Positions 50,049-58,249 of a DNA stretch of 64,000 nucleotides are shown piece by piece. The position numbers and the translations under genes are program-made. The first letter of the stretch is position 1, and each line of letters starts with the position of its first letter. A model generated the notes under the pieces. The model made no database searches and had not been told where the DNA came from. It saw only the letters and a list, made by a program, of their open reading frames with translations. Source of the DNA: Lachnospiraceae bacterium (GTDB taxonomy: Bacteria; Bacillota; Clostridia; Lachnospirales; Lachnospiraceae); assembly GCA_021153185.1 (NCBI GenBank), contig JAGKTY010000007.1, positions 1 through 64,000 on the forward strand. The letters run 5' to 3'.

Positions 50049-50684
50049 TTACCGCAACACGTTTGATCTGGAATAAATGTAAAACAATTCCTGCGTATAC
50101 CGATAGCCCTTCTCCATCTGTTCAAAAGAACTGTCAAACGCTTCAAATCCGCTCTCATCTAATTGATGCGCAGCGCTTTCTACATATTTCCAGGATTTGT
50201 CCAAAAGAGCATTCTCATCAAGCACCTTCACCATAAGTGCTACAGGATATACATCTTCCTCCAGACATACATCGTACCGTTTGCAATTTTTAAACCCATA
50301 ACAAGCATAGTTTTCAGGATTTCCCCAAATCGCAACCGTGTCATATCCAAGTTTTTTGGCCACGTCAAAGGAATGATTCAGAAGCGCCCTTCCGTATCCC
50401 TTTCTCTGATAATCCGGATGAATTGTAAACGGTCCAAACGAAAGAATCTCTTTCTCGGTACCGTCATCAGCAACCAGCTTTGCTTTCACATAGATAATGT
50501 GACCTATGATTTTTCCATCCTCTTCTAACACCAAATCCAGTTCCGGAATAAAATCTTCACTTTTTCTGACCTCATGCGCAAAATAGTGTTCATTGCACCC
50601 CGGCTCAGACAAATTCCAGAAAGTCTTTTTTATCATTTCTTCTACCGTTCTATAATCTTCCGGCTTTTCATTTCTAATGATCAT
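50049..50684 (-). CDS. GNAT-family N-acetyltransferase
   Basis: 211-residue acetyltransferase with the acetyl-CoA loop HPDYQRKGYGRALL and the segment GPFTIHP, typical of YhbS-like GNATs. The C-terminal 60 residues are an extension. Acceptor substrate unknown. AAGGAG precedes the ATG. It stands alone between intergenic repeats. Confidence 0.88.
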   Translation of the reverse strand: MIIRNEKPEDYRTVEEMIKKTFWNLSEPGCNEHYFAHEVRKSEDFIPELDLVLEEDGKIIGHIIYVKAKLVADDGTEKEILSFGPFTIHPDYQRKGYGRALLNHSFDVAKKLGYDTVAIWGNPENYACYGFKNCKRYDVCLEEDVYPVALMVKVLDENALLDKSWKYVESAAHQLDESGFEAFDSSFEQMEKGYRYTQELFYIYSRSNVLR

Positions 50685-50766
50685 CTGTTTTTTCTCCTTG
50701 TATAACTACAGTTCAATGTATGCGTTCCTTTTTTCCGTTTTGCCTTATGTTTTGGCGAACAATTGA

Positions 50767-50795
50767 TGAACCCCCAACCCCGTCCCCGGGGTTCA
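50767..50795. repeat. REP-like hairpin, copy 3
   Basis: Core AACCCCGTCCCC (50776-50787) between perfect arms TGAACCCC/GGGGTTCA. The rlmD stop codon lies in the right arm. Confidence 0.75.
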
Positions 50796-52004
50796 CTTCT
50801 TGACAAGCAAAGCCACTGACTCCACATGCTCCGTAAAAGGGAATAAATCAAACGCCCGGGCCTGTTTCATCACATACCCGTGCTTCACCAGATATTTGAT
50901 ATCCCTTGCCTGCGTGACGGGATTACAGGAAATGTATGCAATTTTAGCCGGTGCTAACTTACATACAGATGACAAAAACGCCTCATCGCTTCCGCTTCTT
51001 GGCGGGTCCATAATCACGACATCCGCCTTTGCGCCCTGCTCGGCCATCTGCACCATGAATTTCCCTGCGTCAGCCTCATAAAATGTGATGTTTTTTACCC
51101 TATTTTTCCTGGCGTTTACAATCGCATCCTTCACCGCTTTTTGATTCAGTTCCACGCCGATCACTTCCTTGGCATAGTCTGCTGCAATCATTCCAATCGT
51201 ACCCGTACCGCAGTATGCATCAATCACCGTCTCTGTTCCTGTCAGATTGCACACATCGATTGCCTCTTTGTAAAGCTTTTGCGTCTGCACGGGATTGACC
51301 TGATAAAAGCTTGATGCAGAAATGCGGAATGTCTTTCCCAAAATCTCATCTTCGATATATCCCGGTCCATACAGCACGATTTCACGCTCGCCAAGCACCA
51401 TACTTGTCCGTTTGTCATTGACATTGAGCACTACCGTTGTAATCTCCGGATGTTTTTTTAATAGCGCTTTCACAAAATTGTTCTTGGACGGAAGAATCGG
51501 GCTTGCAAGAACAAGCACAACCATGTACTGCCCTGTCGCATAGCCACATCTGATCAGCACATGCCGGAAAAGTCCATAGCCCGTATCTTCGTTATATGTT
51601 TTGATTTTAAACGAGCGGACAAGCTCCTTGATGTCCCGGATAATGCTATCCGCATTTTCCTGTTCAATCAGACAGTGTTCCACATCCACGATGTCATGTG
51701 TTCCCTCTCTATAAACACCCGATACAACACCCTTTCCTTTTTGGTATCCAAACACCGCATGGACTTTATGGCGGTAATGGAATGGCTCCTCCATTCCGAC
51801 AATCGGTTTGACACTTCCAAATCCTGAAAGAAGTGCGCGCACCTGTTTTTCCTTGCTAAAGAGTTGTTCCTGATATGACATATTCTGATACCGGCAGCCG
51901 CCACATTTTTTTGCGTACGGACAGCCGAAGTTTGCATGTCCTTTTGTATGATTTTTCTGCGCCGGTTTCTGCCCTGCCTGCTTCGTTGTATTCTTTTGTA
52001 GCAT
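50793..52004 (-). CDS. rlmD: 23S rRNA (uracil-5) methyltransferase, RlmD/TrmA family
   Basis: 403-residue SAM-dependent methyltransferase that makes m5U in 23S rRNA. An N-terminal iron-sulfur site is seen (CPYAKKCGGC near residue 28, later VEHCLIE). The SAM motif DAYCGTGTIG and the catalytic pair MDPPRSG and YISCNP follow. There is no TRAM domain in front of the cluster, as in many Firmicute copies. RlmC/RlmCD-type alternatives are possible. The ribosome site is weak (GGGTAAG). Confidence 0.87.
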   Translation of the reverse strand: MLQKNTTKQAGQKPAQKNHTKGHANFGCPYAKKCGGCRYQNMSYQEQLFSKEKQVRALLSGFGSVKPIVGMEEPFHYRHKVHAVFGYQKGKGVVSGVYREGTHDIVDVEHCLIEQENADSIIRDIKELVRSFKIKTYNEDTGYGLFRHVLIRCGYATGQYMVVLVLASPILPSKNNFVKALLKKHPEITTVVLNVNDKRTSMVLGEREIVLYGPGYIEDEILGKTFRISASSFYQVNPVQTQKLYKEAIDVCNLTGTETVIDAYCGTGTIGMIAADYAKEVIGVELNQKAVKDAIVNARKNRVKNITFYEADAGKFMVQMAEQGAKADVVIMDPPRSGSDEAFLSSVCKLAPAKIAYISCNPVTQARDIKYLVKHGYVMKQARAFDLFPFTEHVESVALLVKK

Positions 52005-52091
52005 GTTCTTTTCTTACCCATCCATTTCAAATTGATACTTTATTTCTCATTTGCATAACATATAGGATATTTTACCATTCATCCGTATGCT

Positions 52092-52511
52092 CTACCGTCT
52101 TCGTTCCAATTTAAGTGTATTCATCAATGCTTCCTGTAAAATTCTTGATACATTCACACCTGCCTTTTCAGCTTCATAATTAAGCCAGCTAGGTAAAGCT
52201 ACATTTCTTCTTACTGTTTTTGTATCAATTTTCTTTCTATATTCTGTCGAATCAATATCTACAAAAGAAATGACTGTTTCGCCTTCTTCTGAAAAAGTCC
52301 CATGTTCAACACACAAATCATGAATATCCGATGGATTTGGAATTTGCTCCTGATTATCTTCCATCGTTACACACTTTAATTCTATTGCATCTCTTGCCAT
52401 ATCAATCGCATCATTCATATCGGTTCCTTCTGTCAGAATTTCAAAATCCGGGACCTCAACCAATACACCCTTATTTGTTTTTGTAAAAAAAACCGGATAT
52501 ACATTTCTCAT
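52092..52511 (-). CDS. hicB: HicB antitoxin
   Basis: 139-residue HicB protein: an N-terminal partial RNase H-like fold (YPVFFTKTNKGVLVEVPDF, TEGTDMNDAI) and a C-terminal ribbon-helix-helix-like segment (VRRNVALPSWLNYEAEKAG). It neutralises HicA and represses the operon. ATG 52511 has GGAGGA upstream; the frame opens five codons earlier across that site. It follows the hicA gene by about 60 bp. Confidence 0.9.
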   Translation of the reverse strand: MRNVYPVFFTKTNKGVLVEVPDFEILTEGTDMNDAIDMARDAIELKCVTMEDNQEQIPNPSDIHDLCVEHGTFSEEGETVISFVDIDSTEYRKKIDTKTVRRNVALPSWLNYEAEKAGVNVSRILQEALMNTLKLERRR

Positions 52512-52570
52512 ATAATCTTCCTCCATCTTTTTAAAACGCTCTTATCTACTAATCTTAATAAGTAATCAAT

Positions 52571-52744
52571 TCATAATAACCCATTCCTTCTTAAAATTGC
52601 TTTTGCCAGCCGTTCATCAATTTCTCTGTGTCTCGGAATGGTTTCTTTTCTATTTCCATTAACATATATGTCATGGTTTCCTCCATGTCTCTCAAAATAA
52701 AAGCCTCCTTCTTCAAGCTTCTTTATTAATTCAGTTCTTTTCAC
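52571..52744 (-). CDS. hicA: HicA toxin with GTG start
   Basis: 57-residue mRNA interferase with a double-stranded-RNA-binding fold: VKRTELIKKLEEGGF, then GGNHDIYVNG with the catalytic His and PRHREIDERLAKAILRR. The start is GTG 52744 with AAGGAG twelve bases upstream, a rather long gap. It precedes hicB on the same strand, the normal hicAB order. Confidence 0.85.
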   Translation of the reverse strand: MKRTELIKKLEEGGFYFERHGGNHDIYVNGNRKETIPRHREIDERLAKAILRRNGLL

Positions 52745-52783
52745 TACTTACCAAATCTCCTTATATTATATTTTACTCAATTA

Positions 52784-52822
52784 TTGTGTAATATCAACAT
52801 TTTATACACAATTTATACACAA
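52784..52822. promoter_or_regulatory. Likely hicAB operator region
   Basis: TTGTGTAA faces two direct TACACAA boxes in a 39-bp span, about 40-80 bp upstream of hicA and overlapping a TTGATA -35-like box. The repeated motif fits HicB autorepression. Confidence 0.5.
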
Positions 52823-52861
52823 TTATTTTCATTCAAATTTAATACGCGATTTCATGCAATC

Positions 52862-52891
52862 AGAAAAAGAGTGGAAAACCACTCTCTTTCT
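52862..52891 (-). terminator. Terminator after the DUF5688 gene
   Basis: AGAGTGG/CCACTCT stem with a TTTT loop and a T5 tail on the minus strand. Confidence 0.85.
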
Positions 52892-52897
52892 AGCATC

Positions 52898-53803
52898 TTA
52901 CGCAATTGTCAGTTCCCGTAAATCGCGCCGGTACAAATATACATGGTCGGAAAGTCTCTCTTCTTCATCAACAGCTTCCCTATTGACACACTTCACAAGC
53001 TCGTTGAAATGTGCAATCTGCGCATCACACTCGTATGCCATGACGAGCACCTCGCGGATGCTGCTTGGAATAACCAAAAGGTCGCTGTCCATCGCAGTTG
53101 CAAGGTCTTGTAAGATGCGGTCATACAAAATGACGCCGGCGCCGTACCCTTCGGTATAGAGTACATAAATTCTCGGCATATCTTCCGCACACTCCAAATC
53201 AAGTTCTTTTAATTCTGCAAGGTCTTGCGCAATCTGCGAAAGCGATTTGATGCGGTACGGGAACAATTTGGGTGTATTTCTGTTGGCATATTGCCTTACC
53301 TCATCAATTGTCACATCCCACATTTTCATAACAGAATCCCGTATGAGCATCGCCGCGTATCCATAACCATCCCGGTACACCGAACAGTAATATACAATCG
53401 CCAGATCAAGGTATCGGTCATGCGGCACTTCTTCCAAAAGCGCACGGTTTTGTTCATAATTGATCAGTTTATAAACGATATGCTCCTTCATCACGTCAAA
53501 GCATAACGTCATTTCCAAATCGATGTCCTGATCTACTTTAAAATTGTGATATTGACTGATAATCTCATCCACAATCAGATCAAGCTCCTCATAATTGACC
53601 CCGATATTTCTTCGCTCGTACTGCTCATAAAGCGAATTCAGATAGATGGTCGGTGCAATGTTTACACCTTCCTTTCGTATGCAAAGTCCCGTGAGCAACA
53701 CCCCGTTGTTTTTTTGTACGGTCTGGTTGCAAACAATGACATCTTCACCCATTTTCTCACGCACCAGTTCTGTGACTGTTTCTGTAAACTCCTCAAATAC
53801 CAT
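52898..53803 (-). CDS. DUF5688 family protein
   Basis: 301-residue soluble protein matching the Lachnospiraceae DUF5688 group (start FEEFTETV, later APTIYLNSLYEQY and DRYLDLAIVYY, late LLVIPSSIREVLV). Function unknown; it is often encoded near phage- or nuclease-like genes. AGGAGG precedes the ATG. It is monocistronic with its own terminator, and lies between efp and the hicAB module. Confidence 0.8.
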   Translation of the reverse strand: MVFEEFTETVTELVREKMGEDVIVCNQTVQKNNGVLLTGLCIRKEGVNIAPTIYLNSLYEQYERRNIGVNYEELDLIVDEIISQYHNFKVDQDIDLEMTLCFDVMKEHIVYKLINYEQNRALLEEVPHDRYLDLAIVYYCSVYRDGYGYAAMLIRDSVMKMWDVTIDEVRQYANRNTPKLFPYRIKSLSQIAQDLAELKELDLECAEDMPRIYVLYTEGYGAGVILYDRILQDLATAMDSDLLVIPSSIREVLVMAYECDAQIAHFNELVKCVNREAVDEEERLSDHVYLYRRDLRELTIA

Positions 53804-53840
53804 ATCGATAACCTCCTAATTTTTGACAACATAAATGAGA

Positions 53841-53876
53841 TAAAAAAAAGACTATAGAAACTTCTATAGTCTTTCA
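53841..53876 (-). terminator. Terminator after efp
   Basis: Perfect 13-bp stem AAAGACTATAGAA with its complement around AC, then eight T on the minus strand. Confidence 0.92.
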
Positions 53877-53905
53877 GGGTTGATATAAATATGCTTGTCC
53901 GAAGA

Positions 53906-54463
53906 TTACACTCTTGATAAGTACTCCTCTGTACGTGTATCGATTTTGATTTTGTCACCGATCTCAACGAACAATGGAACATATACAGTAGCACCTGTCT
54001 CAACAACAGCCGGCTTTGTAGCACCTGTCGCTGTATCACCTTTGAAGCCAGGCTCTGTCTCTGTAACCTCTAACTCTACGAACATAGGTGGCTCAACAGC
54101 GAAAATCTCGCCATTGTGTGAACACATCTTAACCATGTCGTTCTCTTTTACAAATTTCATGGCATCGCCGACTGCATCCTCATTTAATGCGAACTGCTCG
54201 TATGACTCTGTATCCATGAAGTTGTATAAATCACCATCTGCGTATAAATACTGCATATCTCTTCTATCAATACGTGCCTGAGGGCATTTCTCTGTAGGTC
54301 TGAATGTTTTCTCTACTACACCGCCACTCTTGATGTTTTTCAGCTTTGTTCTAACGAATGCTGCACCTTTACCCGGTTTAACATGCTGGAACTCTAAAAT
54401 CTGATAAATATTACCATCGTACTCGATTGTAACACCATTTCTGAAATCGCCTGCAGAAATCAT
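53906..54463 (-). CDS. efp: Elongation factor P
   Basis: 185-residue tRNA-mimic that relieves ribosome stalling at polyproline. Three beta-barrel domains are expected; the modification-loop residue is Lys32 in VKPGKGAAF. No epmA/epmB or ymfI-type modification gene is visible here. AGGAGG precedes the ATG. It is downstream of aroQ on the same strand with a 76-bp gap, and its own terminator follows. Confidence 0.96.
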   Translation of the reverse strand: MISAGDFRNGVTIEYDGNIYQILEFQHVKPGKGAAFVRTKLKNIKSGGVVEKTFRPTEKCPQARIDRRDMQYLYADGDLYNFMDTESYEQFALNEDAVGDAMKFVKENDMVKMCSHNGEIFAVEPPMFVELEVTETEPGFKGDTATGATKPAVVETGATVYVPLFVEIGDKIKIDTRTEEYLSRV

Positions 54464-54539
54464 TACATAATCCTCCTAAATTTTCACGTTATAATTCCCT
54501 ACTAGTTTATACTATAAATGAACATTTTTCAACTGTTTT

Positions 54540-54983
54540 TTATACAGTTTTTGGATTTGCGAGCACATAATCGATTGCTTCGAGATATCCGTTTAATCCA
54601 TGCCCGTATATCTGGGTATCACACGCCGCTTTTGTCACAGACACTTTTCTAAAATCCTCTCTCCCTGAAATATCCGAAATATGTATTTCAACCTTCGGCA
54701 TCGTCTCAACCGATTCGAGCGCATCATGGATTGCATAACTGTAATGGGTAAACGCCCCCGGATTGATTACAATCCCCTGCGTTCCGTCAAAATAGGCATC
54801 CTGGATGCGGTCAATAATGGCGCCTTCATGATTGCTCTGAAACACCTCGATTTCACTGCCTGTTTCCTTTGCTTTCTCTGCAATCATTTGTAAAAGGCCA
54901 TTGTAATCTGTCGTTCCGTAGACATTTTTATTGCGGATTCCCAAAAAATTCAGGTTTGGTCCGTTAATCACTAATATTTTCAT
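54540..54983 (-). CDS. aroQ: Type II 3-dehydroquinate dehydratase
   Basis: 147-residue dodecameric dehydratase of the shikimate pathway (3-dehydroquinate to 3-dehydroshikimate). The active-site loop NGPNLNFLG, catalytic Tyr in NVYGTTDY, NPGAFTHYS, and HISD are all present. ATG 54983 overlaps the aroK stop by 4 bp; GAGAGG precedes it. Confidence 0.95.
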   Translation of the reverse strand: MKILVINGPNLNFLGIRNKNVYGTTDYNGLLQMIAEKAKETGSEIEVFQSNHEGAIIDRIQDAYFDGTQGIVINPGAFTHYSYAIHDALESVETMPKVEIHISDISGREDFRKVSVTKAACDTQIYGHGLNGYLEAIDYVLANPKTV

Positions 54984-55486
54984 CGTATACACCTCTCAAT
55001 GTTTGCGATAATCTGTTCAAAAGACAAGCCATCGACATCAACAATCTCATCTGCCGCCTCCTCATAGAGCGGGCCCCGTTTTGCAATCATCTGTGTGATT
55101 TTGCCTAGCGGATCATCTCCGCGAAGCAGTGGTCTTGTCTCATCGTCCTTAAGCCGCTCATAAACCGTCTCCGGTTTCACGCGCAGATAAATCACTTTGC
55201 CGAGTTTTTTGAGCATCACGCGGTTTTCTTCCCGCATCGGCAGTCCGCCGCCTGTCGAAATGACATACCAATGTTTTTCGTCCATCAAATCACGGATGAC
55301 CTGCGTTTCCAAATCCCGAAAAAACGCTTCGCCCTCATCATCAAAAATGTCAGCAATCGTCTTACCTGCATTTTTTTCAATGAGTTTATCCGTATCCATA
55401 AATGGCTGCTTGAGACGATAGCTCAGCTTCACGCCGACACTGCTTTTTCCGCAGCCCATATATCCTATCAAAATAACATTACGCAT
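54980..55486 (-). CDS. aroK: Shikimate kinase
   Basis: 168-residue P-loop kinase that phosphorylates shikimate. Walker A GYMGCGKSS at 8-16, shikimate-binding DTDKLIE and GGGLP, lid ETRPLLRGDD. It overlaps aroE by 8 bp and aroQ by 4 bp, a tightly coupled unit. Confidence 0.95.
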   Translation of the reverse strand: MRNVILIGYMGCGKSSVGVKLSYRLKQPFMDTDKLIEKNAGKTIADIFDDEGEAFFRDLETQVIRDLMDEKHWYVISTGGGLPMREENRVMLKKLGKVIYLRVKPETVYERLKDDETRPLLRGDDPLGKITQMIAKRGPLYEEAADEIVDVDGLSFEQIIANIERCIR

Positions 55487-56345
55487 CGATTCCCATCGCT
55501 TTCTTCATCTTTTCGTAAATCATCATCGATGTCTCATCCGAGACAGAGATTTCCATCCATTTTTCGTAGGCAATGATGCCCTGATACAACAGCATCTTCA
55601 AACCATTGTAAGCCTGCGCACCGCGTTCCTTGCACAGCTTCATGAACCTCGTTTCAAACGGTTTGTAAATGAGGTCGAATCCGATTGCAACACGCTCATA
55701 AAATGCCTCATCTGTTATGACGGCATCGTCATCATTTGGTGACAAGCCTACGCTTGTCGACTGAATCACAAGCAGTTTTTCATTTGGAAGTTCGTCATAC
55801 GCATCGAGTGCCATCGGCCTCACAAGCTCTTTTCCAAAATAACCGTTGACTTCTCCTGCAACAGCCTGCGCTTTATCTAAGGACCGGTTTAGCATATAAA
55901 TCTGCGTCACCTCTTCAAACCCACACATAAACGCAACCGCTCTCGCCGCACCGCCTGCGCCGAGAATGACAACCGGTCTGTTTGCTAACGTAATACCTTC
56001 CGAGCGCATCGCACGAAGAAGCCCCGACATATCCGTATTGTAGCCTTTATACCCGCCCGGCGTTTTTACCAGTGTATTGACTGCGCCAATCGCCTTTGCA
56101 AGCGGGTCTATCTCCTGCAGATACGGAATCACTGCGCTTTTATGCGGCACCGTCACATTTAAACCAAGAATATGTAATGCATCCGCGCCCAAAACTGCTT
56201 GCTTAACATTTTCTACCAAAAACGGCACATACGCGAGATTATGCCCAAATTCCTTTGCAAGTGTATTATGAATGACCGGCGATAAGGTGTGCTCAACCGG
56301 ATTGCCGATTAATCCGCACACGCTTGTCTTTCCGTTAATTTCCAT
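55479..56345 (-). CDS. aroE: Shikimate dehydrogenase
   Basis: 288-residue NADP-dependent enzyme (3-dehydroshikimate to shikimate). Shikimate-binding SPVIHN and NVTVPHK with the catalytic Lys, Asn-Thr-Asp in YNTDMSGL, and nucleotide loop GAGGAARAV. ATG 56345 has GGAGGG upstream. It overlaps yqeG by 11 bp upstream and aroK by 8 bp downstream. Confidence 0.95.
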   Translation of the reverse strand: MEINGKTSVCGLIGNPVEHTLSPVIHNTLAKEFGHNLAYVPFLVENVKQAVLGADALHILGLNVTVPHKSAVIPYLQEIDPLAKAIGAVNTLVKTPGGYKGYNTDMSGLLRAMRSEGITLANRPVVILGAGGAARAVAFMCGFEEVTQIYMLNRSLDKAQAVAGEVNGYFGKELVRPMALDAYDELPNEKLLVIQSTSVGLSPNDDDAVITDEAFYERVAIGFDLIYKPFETRFMKLCKERGAQAYNGLKMLLYQGIIAYEKWMEISVSDETSMMIYEKMKKAMGIDA

Positions 56346-56847
56346 GTTGCTGCCCTCCATGCTTCAGATAAGAGCGGAGCACAAACCATTCCAGTCTGCG
56401 CTTTAACACAATCTGGATTTCTTCCTTAGGATGAATCGGTTTGACCAGGATGGAAAAAATGCCTGCTTTTTTGGCACCCCAGATGTCTGTAAAAATCTGG
56501 TCTCCGACAAACAGTGTATTCGATGTATCGCATCCCATCTGCTCCATACCGCGCTTGTACGCCGTAACGCCCGGTTTATTTGCCTTAAAAATATACTGAC
56601 AATTCACAGCATCACAAAACCCTTTCACACGCGGCTCTTTGTTGTTCGATAACATCATACACTGAAACCCCAGACCATGTAAATGTTCAAATAATTTGAT
56701 TGCGCGCGCATCAGCCGGAAACCCATGCGGTACAAGTGTATTGTCAATGTCAAACAAAATGGCGCGATAGCCTTTTTGATAGTACGCGTCAAAATCAATT
56801 TCATATGTGCTGTTTTCGTACCGATCCGGATAAAATCTCTGTAACAT
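56335..56847 (-). CDS. yqeG: YqeG-family HAD phosphatase
   Basis: 170-residue HAD IIIA phosphatase with nucleophile Asp in LFDIDNTL, LSNNKE, KPG and VGDQIFTDI. YqeG/YqeH/AroE-type linkage is common in Firmicutes, where YqeG is a probable phosphatidylglycerophosphate phosphatase. It leads the aro genes with an 11-bp overlap. Confidence 0.92.
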   Translation of the reverse strand: MLQRFYPDRYENSTYEIDFDAYYQKGYRAILFDIDNTLVPHGFPADARAIKLFEHLHGLGFQCMMLSNNKEPRVKGFCDAVNCQYIFKANKPGVTAYKRGMEQMGCDTSNTLFVGDQIFTDIWGAKKAGIFSILVKPIHPKEEIQIVLKRRLEWFVLRSYLKHGGQQHGN

Positions 56848-56879
56848 AACGCTCCTTAACTACCCAACTTTTTATCGTA

Positions 56880-56912
56880 AAAAATCTCCATTCCAATTGG
56901 AACGGAGATTAA
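56880..56912 (-). terminator. Terminator after the 134-residue protein gene
   Basis: AATCTCC-TTCCAATTGGAA-GGAGATT stem with one mismatch and six T on the minus strand. Confidence 0.85.
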
Positions 56913-56916
56913 CTTT

Positions 56917-57321
56917 TTATTTACGGATAACTGTTCCGTCATTATTCTGGAAAATTGTGTCCGGCTGAATATCCGAGCCCACAAAAAACTGATACTGACT
57001 AAGCAGACTATCCTTCTGCATATCAGAAACTGCCTTCTGCACATCTAAACTCTCAATGGCACTGTCTTTTCCGATGTAATCATATGTGTCGTTACGGTGA
57101 AACTTCGTAGAAATATCCTGCAATTCAACAGGCTTTCTCTCTTGACTTTGCTGCATCCCTAAAGCAGGGGCAGCTTCCTGATTTTGCTCCCATAACGAAG
57201 TCTCCCGGCCGGTCTGCTTTTCCGCCTCCTGCACGCGGACCTCTGAGACATCTACCTGTTTGATGCGGCTTTGGTAATCGCCATATCGACTGTATAAATC
57301 TGTATTTAATCCTACCCTCAT
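56917..57321 (-). CDS. Small hydrophilic protein, unknown function
   Basis: 134-residue Gln/Asp/Ser-rich protein starting MRVGLNTDLYSRYGDYQS, with DVQKAVSDMQKDSLLSQYQF and FVGS near the C-terminus. The latter resembles small proteins found near flagellar genes in Lachnospiraceae, from memory only. No signal, no membrane helix. GGAGG precedes ATG 57321; the upstream open frame of 21 codons is unsupported. It has its own terminator. Confidence 0.65.
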   Translation of the reverse strand: MRVGLNTDLYSRYGDYQSRIKQVDVSEVRVQEAEKQTGRETSLWEQNQEAAPALGMQQSQERKPVELQDISTKFHRNDTYDYIGKDSAIESLDVQKAVSDMQKDSLLSQYQFFVGSDIQPDTIFQNNDGTVIRK

Positions 57322-57416
57322 AAGTGCACCTCCGTGTGACGCCTTATCATTTGTGAATGTATAACAACTATCGTTGCATAACATATATCGTCACAGCGGC
57401 TTATTTTCACAATACT

Positions 57417-57866
57417 TTATTTCAAAACTTTTTTCAGTTCATCCATAAATGTGTTAATATCTTTGAATTCGCGGTAAACAGATGCAAAACGGACGTATGC
57501 AACCGCCTCTAAATCCTTTAACTTATCCATAACCAGCTCACCGATTACTTCGCTCGGAATTTCTTTTTCCTCTCTGTTGAAGATTTCATTCTCAACTTCT
57601 TCGACAAGATTGTTAATCTGTGCTGCGCTGATTGGTCTTTTATGACATGCCCTGAGTACACCGGCCTCAATTTTTGCACGATCGTATGCCTCCCGGTTAT
57701 TGTCTTTTTTGATAATAATCAGCGGAATTGTCTCGATTTTTTCGTATGTTGTAAAACGTTTTGAACATTCATCACATACACGTCTGCGTCTGATCGAGTT
57801 ATTTTCTTCAGCTGGTCTTGAGTCGATGACTCTCGTATTTTCATGACCGCAAAAAGGACATTTCAT
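57417..57866 (-). CDS. nrdR: NrdR, ribonucleotide reductase repressor
   Basis: 149-residue ATP-cone repressor. The zinc ribbon reads CPFC (Cys3, Cys6) and CDEC (Cys31, Cys34); the ATP-cone (about 49-139) begins PLIIIKKDNNREAYDRAKI. It binds NrdR boxes before nrd operons when dATP is high. ATG 57866 is preceded by GGAAGG; the 18 codons upstream are unsupported. It sits 127 bp downstream of ylmC. Confidence 0.95.
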   Translation of the reverse strand: MKCPFCGHENTRVIDSRPAEENNSIRRRRVCDECSKRFTTYEKIETIPLIIIKKDNNREAYDRAKIEAGVLRACHKRPISAAQINNLVEEVENEIFNREEKEIPSEVIGELVMDKLKDLEAVAYVRFASVYREFKDINTFMDELKKVLK

Positions 57867-57993
57867 CTTCTTTACCTTCCTCTTTCTGATACTGTATTTT
57901 GATTTACATAATCTACCCATTCATCATACCGTATGAACCTTTTTATGTCAACTATTTTCCATCATTTTCACTGACAAAAGCCTCATTTTTCCC

Positions 57994-58230
57994 TTAAAGA
58001 TCAACTAATATGATATCCGGACCGATTTTTCGAATGTGACAAAACGGGATTCTTATGTCACCTTCTCCAAACAAAAAAGGACAAAGGTGCCTGCGCGGTC
58101 TGACGCGAATCGAAATGATAATGCCTTTTCGTTCGTCCAGTTCCATGTCACACACTCTGCCCACAATCCGTAAATCTTCTGCACAGATAACATCTTTTTC
58201 ACATAATTCTTTGTAACACATAGGCATCAT
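57994..58230 (-). CDS. YlmC/YmxH-family PRC-barrel protein
   Basis: 78-residue PRC-barrel protein of the YlmC/YmxH group, linked to sporulation in Firmicutes. Strands of the barrel are VGRVCDMELDERKGIIISI and IPFCHIRKIGPDIILV. Several ATG codons lie close together (58230, 58227, 58221) and the ribosome site is weak, so the exact start is uncertain. Confidence 0.82.
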   Translation of the reverse strand: MMPMCYKELCEKDVICAEDLRIVGRVCDMELDERKGIIISIRVRPRRHLCPFLFGEGDIRIPFCHIRKIGPDIILVDL

Positions 58231-58249
58231 CCATAGTCTTTTCTATATC

